Part shown: positions 45,569 to 54,786 of the stretch, piece after piece | Numbering within the stretch: the stretch's first letter is position 1 | Layout of the letters: each line of letters begins with the position of its first letter | NCBI RefSeq assembly: GCF_032917945.1 | Contig: NZ_CP136624.1 | Span: 5,022,001 to 5,086,000, forward strand | DNA: 64,000 nucleotides | From: Bradyrhizobium sp. sBnM-33 | GTDB lineage: Bacteria > Pseudomonadota > Alphaproteobacteria > Rhizobiales > Xanthobacteraceae | Direction of reading: 5' to 3' | Position numbers and translations under genes: made by a program | The notes under the pieces: generated by a model | Seen by the model: the letters and a program-made list of their open reading frames with translations, nothing else | What the model was told of the DNA's origin: nothing | The model's database searches: none

Positions 45569-46438
45569 CTACGCCGCCTGCCGGTTGAGTCCGAGGTAGT
45601 CGAGCCCGATATCGAGAGCGGCGGAGCTGTGGGTCAGCCAGCCGGCGGAAATCAGATCGACGCCGGTTGCCGCGATCGCTTTGGCCGTCTCGGCCGTGAT
45701 GCGGCCGGATGCCTCCGTGATCGCTCGGCCGCCGGCCATCGCGACCGCCTGCCGGAGTTGCTCGACCGTCATGTTGTCGAGCAGGACAGCATCAACACCA
45801 ACCGCAAGGGCCTGTTCGAGCTGCGACAGGGTATCGACCTCGACCTCGATCTTGACGAGGTGACCGGCATGCGCTTTTGCGCGTTCGATCGCGGTCCTGA
45901 TATCGCCGGCCAGGGCGATGTGGTTGTCCTTCATCAGAATGGCGTCGTCGAGGCCGAAGCGGTGATTGCTGCCGCCGCCGGCGCGGACCGCGTATTTTTC
46001 CAGCGCGCGCAGCCCAGGCGTGGTCTTGCGGGTGCAGACGATGCGCGCCTTGGTGCCTTGCGCCGCCGAAACCAGCGAGGCCGTTGCGGTGGCGACGCCA
46101 CTGAGATGGCAAAGGAAGTTCAGCGCCGTGCGTTCGCCGGTCAATAGTCCACGTGCCGGTCCCTCGATGGCGGCAATAATATCTCCCGGCGCCACTACAC
46201 TGCCGTCGGGTCGCTCGGCGGTGAGCCGAATGGCGGGACTTACGAGCTGAAACGCGCAGCGCGCGACGTCGAGCCCGGCCACGACGCCCGGCTGGCGCGC
46301 GCGCAGCACCAGCGAGGCAAGCTTGTCGGCGGGAACGATCGCATCCGCGGTGATGTCGCCGGCGCGTCCGAGATCTTCGAGCAGGGCGGTTCGAACGAGA
46401 GGTTCGTACATGAGCGGTAGAAGCGGCGTAAGGGTCAC
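45569..46438 (-). CDS. nadC: quinolinate phosphoribosyltransferase
   Basis: A 289-residue type II phosphoribosyltransferase making nicotinate mononucleotide from quinolinate and PRPP. Motifs: LLEDLGRAGDITADAI, GERTALNFLCHLSGVAT, CTRKTTPGLRALEKYAVRAG, HRFGLDDAILMKDNHIA, KIEVEVDTLSQLEQAL and AGGRAITEASGRIT. Its start overlaps the nadB stop by 4 bp. Last gene of the nadQ-nadA-nadB-nadC run. Confidence 0.96.
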   Translation of the reverse strand: MTLTPLLPLMYEPLVRTALLEDLGRAGDITADAIVPADKLASLVLRARQPGVVAGLDVARCAFQLVSPAIRLTAERPDGSVVAPGDIIAAIEGPARGLLTGERTALNFLCHLSGVATATASLVSAAQGTKARIVCTRKTTPGLRALEKYAVRAGGGSNHRFGLDDAILMKDNHIALAGDIRTAIERAKAHAGHLVKIEVEVDTLSQLEQALAVGVDAVLLDNMTVEQLRQAVAMAGGRAITEASGRITAETAKAIAATGVDLISAGWLTHSSAALDIGLDYLGLNRQAA

Positions 46439-47988
46439 GGCTGGACACTCCCGACGCAGAGGAATTCGGTCTCAATAAAGTCGCGGGCGGTATCGATTGC
46501 GTCCGCAAGCGAGATGGATGAAGGCACGGCCGAAGGCAGAGCGTCAGGGAAGTCGGTTCGGTAGTGTCCGCCGCGGCTTTCCTCGCGCCGCCAGGCCGCG
46601 ACCGCGATCATCAATCCGACCAGCGCGGGATCGGCTGCCGCATTTCTGCCGTTGGCGAGCGGATAGAGGCTGCGGATCGTCCGATCGATTCCGTGCCGCT
46701 CGCGGAGCACACCGAGGCCTTGCGACAGGATCGGCCGTACGGCCGAAGGATCGGACGCGGGCGCAGGCGCGTCGGCCACGCGCGCTTTCAGCGGGCCGTG
46801 GCTCGCGCCCGTGACGCTCTCTGCAACCCATTGTGCACAGACGATGGCTTCCATCAGCGAATTGCTGGCGAGCCGGTTGGCGCCATGCAGCCCGGTGCGG
46901 CTGACCTCGCCGCAGGCCCAGAGGCCGTCCACACTGCTGCGGCCTTCGCCATCAACGGCTATCCCGCCCATGTGGTAGTGCACCGCCGGCCTCACCGGAA
47001 TCGGATCGGCCGCTGGATCGATCCCGGCCATTTTGCAGAACGCGGAAATGACGGGATATCGTTTGGCAAATTCCGCTCCCGGATGTTTGCGCGCATCGAG
47101 GAAGACGCGATGTCCTTCGGCGCGGCGGCGCCAGACCGCGCGCGCGACGATGTCACGGGGCGCAAGTTCGGCACCGGGCTGATGCGCCATGAAGCGCCGC
47201 CCGGTGTCGTCGATCAGGATCGCGCCGTCGCCACGCACGGCTTCCGTCACCAGCGGCATCGGGCGCGAGGGCCCGTCGAACGCGGTCGGGTGAAACTGGA
47301 TGAATTCGAGATCGGAAAGCAGAGCTCCCGCGCGCGCCGCCAAGGCAAGCCCCTGGCCGTAACAGCCACTGGGGTTGGTGCTGTCGAGAAACAGGCCGCC
47401 GATGCCTCCCGTTGCGAGCACGATGCGGGTGGTTCCGATCACGAACACACCCTGCGCGTTCACGGCAAGCACGCCCCTGATGGAATTGTCTTCGACGACC
47501 AGGCTCCGCGCCTCGACGCCTTCAAGGAGGGTAATCGACGGGCAGCGGCGCACTGCTGCGATCAGCGCACGCATGATCTCGCGGCCCGTGCCGTCGCCGG
47601 TCGCGTGCACGATGCGGTTACGGCTGTGTGCGGCTTCGAGGCCGAGTCGCCAGCCGCCGTCGGGACGTCGGTCGAATGCGACGCCAAGCCTTGCCAGATG
47701 CTCCACCGCCGCGGGCGCCGCGTGAACGATCCCGTGAACGACGGCTTGGTCGCAGAGACCCGCACCTGCGGTTAGCGTGTCGGCGAGGTGCAGGGCAGGG
47801 CTGTCGTCGTCGCCCATCGCCGCCGCAAGCCCGCCTTGCGCCCACAGGCTCGATGCCTCCGCGCCAAGCGGCGCCTTCGACAACAGCACGACCGGCTCGG
47901 GTCCCATCTGAAGCGCCGTCATCAATCCGGCGGCGCCGCCGCCGATGATGACAGGACGGTGGTTAAGCGCTGAGATCTCAGTGCTCAT
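46435..47988 (-). CDS. nadB: L-aspartate oxidase
   Basis: A 517-residue flavoenzyme oxidising L-aspartate to iminoaspartate. The FAD Rossmann motif [14 protein letters not shown] is at about residue 13. Then follow [52 protein letters not shown] and [20 protein letters not shown]. The C-terminus has [20 protein letters not shown]. The ATG at 47988 gives the standard start; longer versions would run into nadA. It overlaps both nadA and nadC by 4 bp. Confidence 0.96.
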   Translation of the reverse strand: MSTEISALNHRPVIIGGGAAGLMTALQMGPEPVVLLSKAPLGAEASSLWAQGGLAAAMGDDDSPALHLADTLTAGAGLCDQAVVHGIVHAAPAAVEHLARLGVAFDRRPDGGWRLGLEAAHSRNRIVHATGDGTGREIMRALIAAVRRCPSITLLEGVEARSLVVEDNSIRGVLAVNAQGVFVIGTTRIVLATGGIGGLFLDSTNPSGCYGQGLALAARAGALLSDLEFIQFHPTAFDGPSRPMPLVTEAVRGDGAILIDDTGRRFMAHQPGAELAPRDIVARAVWRRRAEGHRVFLDARKHPGAEFAKRYPVISAFCKMAGIDPAADPIPVRPAVHYHMGGIAVDGEGRSSVDGLWACGEVSRTGLHGANRLASNSLMEAIVCAQWVAESVTGASHGPLKARVADAPAPASDPSAVRPILSQGLGVLRERHGIDRTIRSLYPLANGRNAAADPALVGLMIAVAAWRREESRGGHYRTDFPDALPSAVPSSISLADAIDTARDFIETEFLCVGSVQP

Positions 47989-48971
47989 ATCGCGAGCATC
48001 CTTTCGACCGCGCGCCGGGCAGGCGCGGCGATCGCGGGATCGATCGTCACCTCGTGCCGGCCGGTCTCCAGCGCATGGCGAATGTTCTTCAGCGTGATCC
48101 GCTTCATGTGCGGGCACAGATTGCACGGCCGGATAAACTCCACATCGGGATGGAGCACCGAGACGTTGTCGCTCATCGAACATTCCGTCAGCAGCACGAC
48201 CCGGGGCGGGCGCTGCTTGCCGACGTAATCCGACATCGCAGCCGTGGAGCCGGAGAAATCGGCTTCCGCCACGACTTCGGGCGGGCACTCCGGATGCGCC
48301 AGGATGGTCACGTCTGGATGATTTTCGCGCAGTTGCCGGACGTCAGAGGCCGTAAACAACTCGTGCACCTCGCAGTGGCCCTTCCATGCGATGATCTTCA
48401 CGTTTGTCTGCGCGGCAATGTTTTGCGCCAAATATTCATCCGGCAGCATGATCACGCGTTCGGCGCCCAGCGATTCCACGACCTTGAGCGCGTTGCCGGA
48501 AGTGCAGCAGATATCGGACTCCGCCTTCACCGCGGCCGATGTGTTGACATAGGTGACGACGGGGACGCCGGGATAGCGCTGCCGCATCAGCCGCACATCC
48601 TCTGCGGTGATGGACTCGGCGAGCGAACAGCCCGCCGCCAGGTCAGGGATCAGCACCGTCTTTTCCGGGTTCAACAGCTTGGCCGTCTCGGCCATGAAAT
48701 GTACGCCGGCCAGCACGATGATGTCGGCATCAACCTTGGTGGCTTCACGCGCCAGCAGCAGGCTGTCGCCGACGATGTCAGCGACGCCGTGGAAGATTTC
48801 AGGTGTCTGGTAGTTATGTGCGAGGACCACGGCATTGCGCTCTCGCTTCAGCGCCAGAATGGCGTCGACATCCTCGGCAAACACGGCCCATTCAGGCGGC
48901 GGGATAACCCGTTTGACCCGATCGTAAAGCGGTGAAACGGGGGCGAGTGCGGCGGCGCTGAGGTTGGCCAT
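47985..48971 (-). CDS. nadA: quinolinate synthase A
   Basis: A 328-residue [4Fe-4S] enzyme condensing iminoaspartate with dihydroxyacetone phosphate to quinolinate. Cluster cysteines lie in [20 protein letters not shown] and [11 protein letters not shown]. Also [29 protein letters not shown] and [13 protein letters not shown]. Its ribosome site AAGGAG lies within the spacer of an operator palindrome, so repressor binding covers the initiation region of the gene. Confidence 0.96.
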   Translation of the reverse strand: MANLSAAALAPVSPLYDRVKRVIPPPEWAVFAEDVDAILALKRERNAVVLAHNYQTPEIFHGVADIVGDSLLLAREATKVDADIIVLAGVHFMAETAKLLNPEKTVLIPDLAAGCSLAESITAEDVRLMRQRYPGVPVVTYVNTSAAVKAESDICCTSGNALKVVESLGAERVIMLPDEYLAQNIAAQTNVKIIAWKGHCEVHELFTASDVRQLRENHPDVTILAHPECPPEVVAEADFSGSTAAMSDYVGKQRPPRVVLLTECSMSDNVSVLHPDVEFIRPCNLCPHMKRITLKNIRHALETGRHEVTIDPAIAAPARRAVERMLAI

Positions 48972-48972
48972 T

Positions 48973-48991
48973 TATACTCTCCTTGAGTATA
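48973..48991. promoter_or_regulatory. NadQ-type operator, proximal site
   Basis: A perfect inverted repeat TATACTC-5-GAGTATA, 2 bp upstream of the nadA ATG and covering its ribosome site. It fits a NAD-synthesis repressor site for the regulator encoded immediately upstream. Confidence 0.7.
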
Positions 48992-48999
48992 TCATGGCT

Positions 49000-49018
49000 T
49001 ATACTTATCCTGAGCATA
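49000..49018. promoter_or_regulatory. NadQ-type operator, distal site
   Basis: TATACTT-5-GAGCATA, the same palindrome with two departures from perfect symmetry, 27 bp centre-to-centre from the proximal site and just after the nadQ stop. Tandem sites suggest cooperative binding. Confidence 0.6.
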
Positions 49019-49025
49019 ATCGAAG

Positions 49026-49982
49026 TCAAGTGCGGGATAAGGGAAGCTTGGTTCCGGCGATCGCCCGTTCGGCCAGCACGCCGTGGCGGAACCTGAACAA
49101 TTTGGCCGGGCGGCCAACGGTATCGGCGGCGATTGCGCCAGTCTCCTCAACGAGTTGCTGCTGCTCGATTAGGCGGCGGAAGTTCTGCTTGTGCACCAAG
49201 CGGCCTGCAAGCGCCTCAACGCTGCGTTGCAGTTGCAGCAGGGTGAATTCCGCCGGCATCAGTTCGAACACCACGGGGCGGTATTTGATCTTGGCGCGCA
49301 GCCGCGCGATCCCGGTGGCGAGAATGCGGCGGTGATCTCCGGTCATTGGTTTGCCCGGAATGACGGCCGTCGCCGGTGCCCCGTCACGCACGGCTTCCGG
49401 GATTAGGCCGGCCTCATAGAGCAATTCGTAGCGCTGCAGCACCAGCTCCTCGTTCCATTCGCGATCGTCGAGGCCAAACGTGATGGCTGCGCGCTGCCAC
49501 CGTTCGCGCTGCACGCTCGTGGTATCAGCGGATTTTGCCCATGCCCGCAGCCGCGACGCCAATGTCTTCGCGAGCGACGGGGGGAGCCCGGCCCGCTGAT
49601 CCTCCCATGGAAAATATTCGTACCAGCCGGACCAGTGCGCCTCAAAACCCTGTCCGACCTTGTCTTCGCGGGTCAGGCCCAGATAGCTGATCGATATCGA
49701 GTGCGGTGACTTGGCGTCTCCGGCGCGCCCACGGTCGGCGAACGTGTAGAGCTGCTCGACATAGCCGAGCGGATGACCGGTTTGCGCCTCGACCCACGCT
49801 CGCAATCCCGTCTGTAGCGAACGGTGCGCGAATTCGAACGGTCCGCTCGGCAGCGCGCTGTCGTTCGCAATGGTCATGATCTTGGGCTCGCCGTCAGTGA
49901 CGGCTACGAGGACGGCGACCAGATCCGCCGTGATCGCCTTGGCAGAACCTGTTGCCCTGTTTTTTGTCGATACCCCTGCCAC
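49026..49982 (-). CDS. nadQ: Nudix-fold NAD biosynthesis regulator, NadQ-like
   Basis: About 318 residues. The N-terminal Nudix-like domain (from ITADLVAVLVAV, with LPSGPFEFAHRSLQTGLRAW and LGYVEQLYTFADRGR) lacks an intact Nudix box, so it should sense rather than hydrolyse. The C-terminal winged helix carries LLQLQRSVEALAGRLVHKQNF and DTVGRPAKLFRF. This is the COG4111/NadQ architecture that represses nadABC in alphaproteobacteria. GTG at 49982 is the best start; upstream TTG codons are possible. It stands just ahead of nadA, with two palindromic sites between. Confidence 0.78.
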   Translation of the reverse strand: MAGVSTKNRATGSAKAITADLVAVLVAVTDGEPKIMTIANDSALPSGPFEFAHRSLQTGLRAWVEAQTGHPLGYVEQLYTFADRGRAGDAKSPHSISISYLGLTREDKVGQGFEAHWSGWYEYFPWEDQRAGLPPSLAKTLASRLRAWAKSADTTSVQRERWQRAAITFGLDDREWNEELVLQRYELLYEAGLIPEAVRDGAPATAVIPGKPMTGDHRRILATGIARLRAKIKYRPVVFELMPAEFTLLQLQRSVEALAGRLVHKQNFRRLIEQQQLVEETGAIAADTVGRPAKLFRFRHGVLAERAIAGTKLPLSRT

Positions 49983-50014
49983 CTCTGTTATCCGTCTCCG
50001 TCGCTGATGCGCCG

Positions 50015-50440
50015 TTAGCAATATCCATACACGCCGCAAGCATACGGCAAGCGAGCCCAGTAGGGTGTATAGGAGCCGCCATAATAGGGGCCGTCATAGC
50101 TGTAGGAATGGCTCGTTCCGTAATAGCCGGGCAACGTCGATGACCCTGGCAGCAATGGCGTACCCCGGACTAGTGGCACGTAGGGCATCACTCCCACCGG
50201 CTTGATCAGCACGTCGGGCTCTTCTTCGACGACCACCAGTTGGCGGCCGCGCCGCACATAGAGCGGTGCGGAGCCAGGTGCAACGGTGGTTCGGTAATTG
50301 TAATGCGCCCGGGGGAAACCCGGCGGCAAGTTGCTGGCGGCACGAACCGCGGCGCGCTTGGTGGCGGCGGGGCCGTCGGCAGCGACAGCGGTTCCGATCG
50401 CGAACGTCGCAATCAGCAATGACATCGTCCAGCGCAGCAT
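50015..50440 (-). CDS. secreted Tyr/Pro-rich hypothetical protein
   Basis: A 141-residue exported protein: signal peptide MLRWTMSLLIATFAIGTAVA cleaved near residue 20-21, then a basic linker, a short beta-like part (APLYVRRGRQLVVVEEEP), and a C-terminal tail rich in Tyr, Gly and Ser (YYGTSHSYSYDGPYYGGSY) ending in YACGVYGYC. Two Cys at the end could form a disulfide. Similar small secreted proteins are frequent in Bradyrhizobium; function unknown. Confidence 0.75.
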   Translation of the reverse strand: MLRWTMSLLIATFAIGTAVAADGPAATKRAAVRAASNLPPGFPRAHYNYRTTVAPGSAPLYVRRGRQLVVVEEEPDVLIKPVGVMPYVPLVRGTPLLPGSSTLPGYYGTSHSYSYDGPYYGGSYTPYWARLPYACGVYGYC

Positions 50441-50556
50441 GGTCGGCTCCGAATCACTCGGGGGCGGGTCACTGTCACTTTATGCCGGAATGACCGTTAA
50501 TGAGAGGCTGTGATTGCGAGCCTACTGACCTTGGAAGTGGTTGGACCTCCCTCGAA

Positions 50557-50659
50557 CGTCATCGCCCGCGAAGGGCGGGCGATCCAGTATTCCAGAGACG
50601 GGCAACTCAGCCGAGAGGCCGCCGCGGCGTACTGGATACCTGCTTTCGCGGGTATGACG
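50557..50659. repeat. REP-like palindrome, family 1
   Basis: CGTCATCGCCCGCGAAGGGC at 50557 pairs with the TTTCGCGGGTATGACG end, with GATCCAGTATTCC and TACTGGATAC inner arms. It lies between the secreted-protein gene and metY. Confidence 0.8.
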
Positions 50660-50694
50660 ATCTTCTGTAAGGAGACGCGATAGCATCCATTGCA

Positions 50695-51975
50695 TCACGC
50701 GCTCAGCGCCTGCTCCAGATCGGCGATCAGGTCTTCCTTGTCCTCGATTCCGATCGACAGGCGCACAACATCGGGTCCAGCGCCGGATCGCACCTTGGCT
50801 TCATCATCGAGCTGGCTGTGCGTGGTCGAGGCCGGGTGAATCACCAGCGAGCGGGTGTCGCCGACATTGGCCAGATGCGAGAACAGTTTCAGGTTCGATA
50901 CCAGGCTGACGCCGGCGTCGTAGCCGCCTCTTAGGCTGAAGGTGAATACCGCACCGGCGCCCTTCGGCGCGTATTTGCGCGCGAGCTTGTTGTACCTGTC
51001 GCTGGCAAGGCCCGCATAGTTCACCGACGCCACCGCGGAATGGCCGGCCAGAAATTCCGCAACCGCCTTGGCATTCTCGCAGTGCTTCTGCATGCGCAGC
51101 GGCAGTGTCTCGATTCCAGTCAGTATCATGAAGGCATTGAACGGCGACAGCGCCGGACCGAGGTCGCGCAAGCCCAGCACGCGGCAGGCGATCGCGAAGG
51201 CGAAATTGCCAAACGTCTCCTGAATCCTGATGCCGTGATATTCCGGCCGCGGCTCGTTGAGCATCGGATATTTGTTGTCCTTCGACCAGTCGAAGGTGCC
51301 GGCATCGACGATGACGCCGCCGAGCGAATTGCCATGGCCGCCCAAGAATTTCGTCAGCGAGTGCACGACGATGTCGGCGCCATGATCGATCGGACGGATC
51401 AAATAGGGCGTTGCCAGCGTGTTGTCGACGATCAGCGGCACGCCGGCCTTGCGGGCGACTTCTGCAATCGCCTCGATGTCGGTGATGCTGCCGGCGGGGT
51501 TGGCGATCGATTCGATGAAGATCGCCTTGGTGCGCGGCGTCACCGCGCGCTCGAAGCTGCCGATGTCGTCGGGGTCGGCCCATGCGACGTTCCAGCCAAA
51601 GCTCTTGAACGCATGCGTGAACTGGTTGATCGAGCCGCCGTAGAGTTTTCGCGCGGCGATGAACTCGTCGCCCGGCATCAGCAATTGCTGCAGCACGACA
51701 ACCTGCGCAGCATGTCCCGAGGCGACCGCCAAAGCTGCGGTGCCGCCTTCCAGCGCCGCCATGCGCTCTTCCAGCACGGCGGTGGTCGGATTGCCGATGC
51801 GGGTATAGATGTTGCCGAACGCTTGCAGCCCGAACAGCGAGGCGGCATGGTCGGCATCGTTGAATACGAAGGACGTGGTCTGATAGATCGGCGTCACCCG
51901 CGCGCCGGTGGTGGGATCGGGCTGCGCGCCGGCGTGCACGGCAAGGGTCGAAAATCCCGGGAGACGGTCGGTCAT
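50695..51975 (-). CDS. metY: O-acetylhomoserine sulfhydrylase
   Basis: A 426-residue PLP enzyme of the Cys/Met metabolism family making homocysteine from O-acetylhomoserine and sulfide. Motifs: PIYQTTSFVF, YTRIGNPTTAVLEERMAALE, VASGHAAQVVVLQQLLMPGD, VDNTLATPYLIRPIDHGADI and VVHSLTKFLGGHGNSLGG with the PLP lysine. Length and insertions fit MetY rather than MetZ. No SAM-II-type leader was recognised upstream. Stands alone. Confidence 0.93.
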   Translation of the reverse strand: MTDRLPGFSTLAVHAGAQPDPTTGARVTPIYQTTSFVFNDADHAASLFGLQAFGNIYTRIGNPTTAVLEERMAALEGGTAALAVASGHAAQVVVLQQLLMPGDEFIAARKLYGGSINQFTHAFKSFGWNVAWADPDDIGSFERAVTPRTKAIFIESIANPAGSITDIEAIAEVARKAGVPLIVDNTLATPYLIRPIDHGADIVVHSLTKFLGGHGNSLGGVIVDAGTFDWSKDNKYPMLNEPRPEYHGIRIQETFGNFAFAIACRVLGLRDLGPALSPFNAFMILTGIETLPLRMQKHCENAKAVAEFLAGHSAVASVNYAGLASDRYNKLARKYAPKGAGAVFTFSLRGGYDAGVSLVSNLKLFSHLANVGDTRSLVIHPASTTHSQLDDEAKVRSGAGPDVVRLSIGIEDKEDLIADLEQALSA

Positions 51976-52126
51976 TCTTCTTCGTCCTGTTCTTTGGCCT
52001 GCTCGAATTGCGCGGCATGCTGATCGCAGCCGTGTCTGCCGTCAAGGCGAAGCCTTCACATGTGGCGGATTGGAAACGGGCCTGCTTCGTCAGGCCGCGT
52101 CTTCGAAATGATTGTTTCTCATTGCT

Positions 52127-52711
52127 TCACGTCGGCTCGCTTTTGTTCTTTGCGGCGCGATCCGATGCTGCCGTTGCCCCGCCGCCGACGCTCATCCGGT
52201 TCAGCGACAGCCGCATGCCCTGTGTCGGAATCGGCGCGCGCTTCGAGCTCAGCGTGCGCGAATTGACGCCCATCCATGAAATCTCCGACGACAGCCGACC
52301 ATATTCGATCTTCGGGCAGCGGTTCATCACCACCTTGATGCCGGCGGCTTCGGCCTTTTCGGCAGCCGCGTCGTCGCGCGCGCCGAGCTGCATCCAGATC
52401 ACCTTTGGCAGCGGCGACAATGTCAGGGCCTCGTTGACGACAGGCATGATGTGGCTGGAGCTGCGGAAGATGTCGATCATGTCGACGGGACGGCCGATAT
52501 CGGACAGCGAGGCGACAAAAGGCTTGCCGAGTAGCTGCTTTCCGACATGACCGGGGTTGACCGGAATCATGTCATAGCCACGCAGCGCCAGATATTTGAA
52601 CGCGAAGTAGCTCGGCCGCACATTGACCGGCGAGGCACCGACCATCGCGATCGACTTCACGGAGTTGAGAATGCCGCGGATGTAATTGTCGTCGTAGGCG
52701 TCGTGGTTCAT
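52127..52711 (-). CDS. CoA-binding domain protein
   Basis: A 194-residue protein with a Rossmann-like CoA-binding domain (about 15-140): VKSIAMVGASPVNVRPSYFA, GYDMIPVNPGHVGKQLLGKP, DMIDIFRSSSHIMPVV and VIWMQLGARDDAAAEKAEAA with the conserved VVMNRCPKIEY end. The C-terminal ~40 residues are polar and of low complexity. Related to YccU-type proteins; ligand and role unproven. Confidence 0.88.
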   Translation of the reverse strand: MNHDAYDDNYIRGILNSVKSIAMVGASPVNVRPSYFAFKYLALRGYDMIPVNPGHVGKQLLGKPFVASLSDIGRPVDMIDIFRSSSHIMPVVNEALTLSPLPKVIWMQLGARDDAAAEKAEAAGIKVVMNRCPKIEYGRLSSEISWMGVNSRTLSSKRAPIPTQGMRLSLNRMSVGGGATAASDRAAKNKSEPT

Positions 52712-52724
52712 TTGATTTCCTCAG

Positions 52725-52821
52725 CCCTCATGGTGAGGAGCGCGAAACGCGCGTCTCGAACCATGAGGCCACAGACCCTGCATCCTTCGAGACGCCGCTT
52801 GCGCGGCTCCTCAGGATGAGG
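52725..52821. repeat. REP-like palindrome, family 3
   Basis: CCCTCATGGTGAGGAGCGCG...GTCTCGAACCATGAGG and CCTTCGAGACGCCGCTTGCG...CTCCTCAGGATGAGGA form the same nested design as 11075-11177. It ends just before the enoyl-CoA hydratase stop codon. Confidence 0.8.
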
Positions 52822-52826
52822 AACGT

Positions 52827-53651
52827 CTATTCATCCTGCCACTTCGGCTCACGCTTCTCGATGAACGCGCCAATGCCTTCCTCGGCGTCGCGCGCCATCA
52901 TGTTCTCGGTCATCACTTCCGCCGCATAGCGGTAGGCATCGGCAAGGCTCATTTCAGCCTGGCGGTAGAACGCCTCCTTGCCGAGCTTGACGGTATAGGC
53001 GGATTTGAGCGCGACCTTCTGCGCCAGCGCGATCGCCGCATCGCGTTCGGTGCCGGCGGCGACCACGCGGTTGACGAGGCCGATATTCTTCGCCACGGCC
53101 GCCGAAATCGGCTCGCCCGTGAGCAGCATCTCCATCGCCTGCTTGCGCGGGATGTTGCGCGACAGTGCCACCATAGGCGTCGAACAGAACAGGCCGATGT
53201 CGACGCCGGGGGTGGCGAAGCCTGCAGCCTCGGAGGCGACCGCGAGATCGCAACTCGCTACCATCTGGCAGCCGGCGGCAGTCGCGATGCCCTGCACGGC
53301 CGCGACCACCGGCTTTGGCAGGTGCACCACAGCCTGCATCATCGCGCTGCAGGCGTTCATGATCTGCCCGAAATAGGCGCGGCCGCGATCGGCGTCGCTG
53401 CGGTGTGCAGTCAATTCCTTCATGTCGTGGCCTGCGGAGAACGCCGGACCGTTGGCCGCGATGACGACGGCGCGCACGCTGTTGTCGTCGTGGATTGCCG
53501 TCAGCGCAGCGTGCAGCTCGGCGATCAGGCTCTCCGACAGGCTGTTGCGCGCGGCCGGCCGGTTGAGGGTGAGCACGCGGATGCTGCCGACATTTTCCTG
53601 CAGCAGGATCGGAGGTTGCGGCGTGGGCACGCGGGCAGTCTGGGCGGGCAT
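52827..53651 (-). CDS. enoyl-CoA hydratase/isomerase family protein
   Basis: A 274-residue crotonase-fold enzyme. Oxyanion-hole segments are VVIAANGPAFSAGHDMKEL and QGIATAAGCQMVASCDLAVA. Also NRPAARNSLSESLIAEL and the GLFCSTPMVALSRNI loop. One of the two Glu expected in a true hydratase is not evident in the second segment (GCQMVASCDLA), resembling ECHDC3-type members, so the reaction is uncertain. Divergent from the thioesterase gene. Confidence 0.88.
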   Translation of the reverse strand: MPAQTARVPTPQPPILLQENVGSIRVLTLNRPAARNSLSESLIAELHAALTAIHDDNSVRAVVIAANGPAFSAGHDMKELTAHRSDADRGRAYFGQIMNACSAMMQAVVHLPKPVVAAVQGIATAAGCQMVASCDLAVASEAAGFATPGVDIGLFCSTPMVALSRNIPRKQAMEMLLTGEPISAAVAKNIGLVNRVVAAGTERDAAIALAQKVALKSAYTVKLGKEAFYRQAEMSLADAYRYAAEVMTENMMARDAEEGIGAFIEKREPKWQDE

Positions 53652-53728
53652 TTCCGGGTTTCCACTCCAGGATTTTCATTTTGGCTTTGATGACAACGTA
53701 ATGTAACAGGCAGCCTTAATCGAGGGGC

Positions 53729-54166
53729 ATGGGTGGCATGGCGGCAGCGAAAATGAGCGTGGCTGAGCTGGAGAAGTTCCTCCGCGAGGAGTTTCCGCAG
53801 GCGTTCAGCGACGGCGATATCACCATCGAGAGCGCCGATGGCGAGACCTGCCTGCTGCGGCGGCGTTATGACGAGCGCATGCTGCGTCCAGGCGGCACGG
53901 TGTCGGGGCCGACGCTAATGGCGATGGCTGATTTTGCAATGTATGTGGTACTGCTCTCGGCGATCGGCCCGGTGGGGCTAGCGGTAACGACCAATCTCAA
54001 CATCAATTTCCTGCGCAAGGGCCAGCCGGGGCAGGACGTGCTGGCCGCGGCGCGCCTGCTGAAGCTCGGTAAGCGGCTGGCGGTCGGGGAGGTGAACCTG
54101 CTGTCGGGCTCGTCGCCCGATCCGATCGCCCACGTGACAGCGACCTATTCCATTCCAAACACGTAG
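53729..54166 (+). CDS. PaaI-like hotdog-fold thioesterase
   Basis: A 145-residue hotdog protein with the PaaI pattern: MLRPGGTVSGPTLMAMADFA (catalytic region on the long helix), AVTTNLNINFLRKGQPGQDV and GEVNLLSGSSPDPIAHVTAT. It should hydrolyse acyl-CoA thioesters. Three in-frame ATGs (53729, 53738, 53753) are possible; GAGGGG at 53720 favours the first two. Its neighbour is a divergent crotonase-family gene, suggesting a shared acyl-CoA context. Confidence 0.85.
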   Translation: MGGMAAAKMSVAELEKFLREEFPQAFSDGDITIESADGETCLLRRRYDERMLRPGGTVSGPTLMAMADFAMYVVLLSAIGPVGLAVTTNLNINFLRKGQPGQDVLAAARLLKLGKRLAVGEVNLLSGSSPDPIAHVTATYSIPNT

Positions 54167-54238
54167 AGTTTTGGAAGGTAATATGGCACCATATTTATAA
54201 GCAACTGTTTTCATTGGGGCAATTTGCAAACATTGGCG

Positions 54239-54267
54239 TTGACTGACCGCGCCCCGTTCTCTAGAAA
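54239..54267 (+). promoter_or_regulatory. candidate promoter of rplM-rpsI
   Basis: TTGACT at 54239-54244, a 17-bp spacer and TAGAAA at 54262-54267, in the 154-bp gap before rplM. Confidence 0.5.
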
Positions 54268-54276
54268 CCCGCCAGT

Positions 54277-54295
54277 TCGGCGCGTCTGGCGCCGA
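54277..54295 (+). promoter_or_regulatory. leader hairpin upstream of rplM
   Basis: TCGGCGC/GCGCCGA perfect 7-bp stem with a GTCTG loop, 26 bp before the rplM ATG and within the expected 5' leader. It has no T-run, so it is not a terminator; it could be a site for ribosomal-protein autoregulation. Confidence 0.4.
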
Positions 54296-54320
54296 TTTCC
54301 ATTTTCACGGATTTCCTCAC

Positions 54321-54785
54321 ATGAAAACCTATTCGGCAAAGCCCGCCGAGGTGACCAAGAAGTGGGTCCTGATCGACGCCAAGGGTCTGGTGGTCGGCCG
54401 GCTCGCCACTCTGGTCGCGATGCGCCTGCGCGGCAAACATCTGCCCACCTATACCCCGCATGTCGATTGCGGCGACAACGTCATCATTATCAACGCGGCG
54501 CATGTGGTGCTGACCGGTCGCAAGCGCGACAATAAGGTCTACTACAAGCACACCGGCTTCATCGGCGGCATCAAGGAGCGCACCGCGAAGTCGATCCTCG
54601 AGGGCCGTTTCCCCGAGCGCGTGGTCGAGAAGGCCATCGAGCGCATGATCCCGCGTGGTCCGCTCGGACGCGTGCAGATGGGCAATCTGCGCGTTTATCC
54701 CGGCGCCGAACATCCGCATGAAGCCCAGCAGCCCGAGAAGGTTGATATCGCTTCGATGAACCGCAAGAACATGAGGGCCGCATAA
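54321..54785 (+). CDS. rplM: 50S ribosomal protein L13
   Basis: A 154-residue L13. Hallmarks: [77 protein letters not shown] and [20 protein letters not shown]. It binds 23S rRNA early in 50S assembly. rpsI follows 1 bp after the stop; this pair is conserved across bacteria. Confidence 0.98.
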   Translation: MKTYSAKPAEVTKKWVLIDAKGLVVGRLATLVAMRLRGKHLPTYTPHVDCGDNVIIINAAHVVLTGRKRDNKVYYKHTGFIGGIKERTAKSILEGRFPERVVEKAIERMIPRGPLGRVQMGNLRVYPGAEHPHEAQQPEKVDIASMNRKNMRAA

Positions 54786-54786
54786 G

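Noticed and set aside
51976..52126. Possible SAM-II riboswitch upstream of metY
   Set aside because: The region lacks the expected pseudoknot and GCTAAA-type sequence; nothing beyond a small CCTG/CAGG hairpin is seen.
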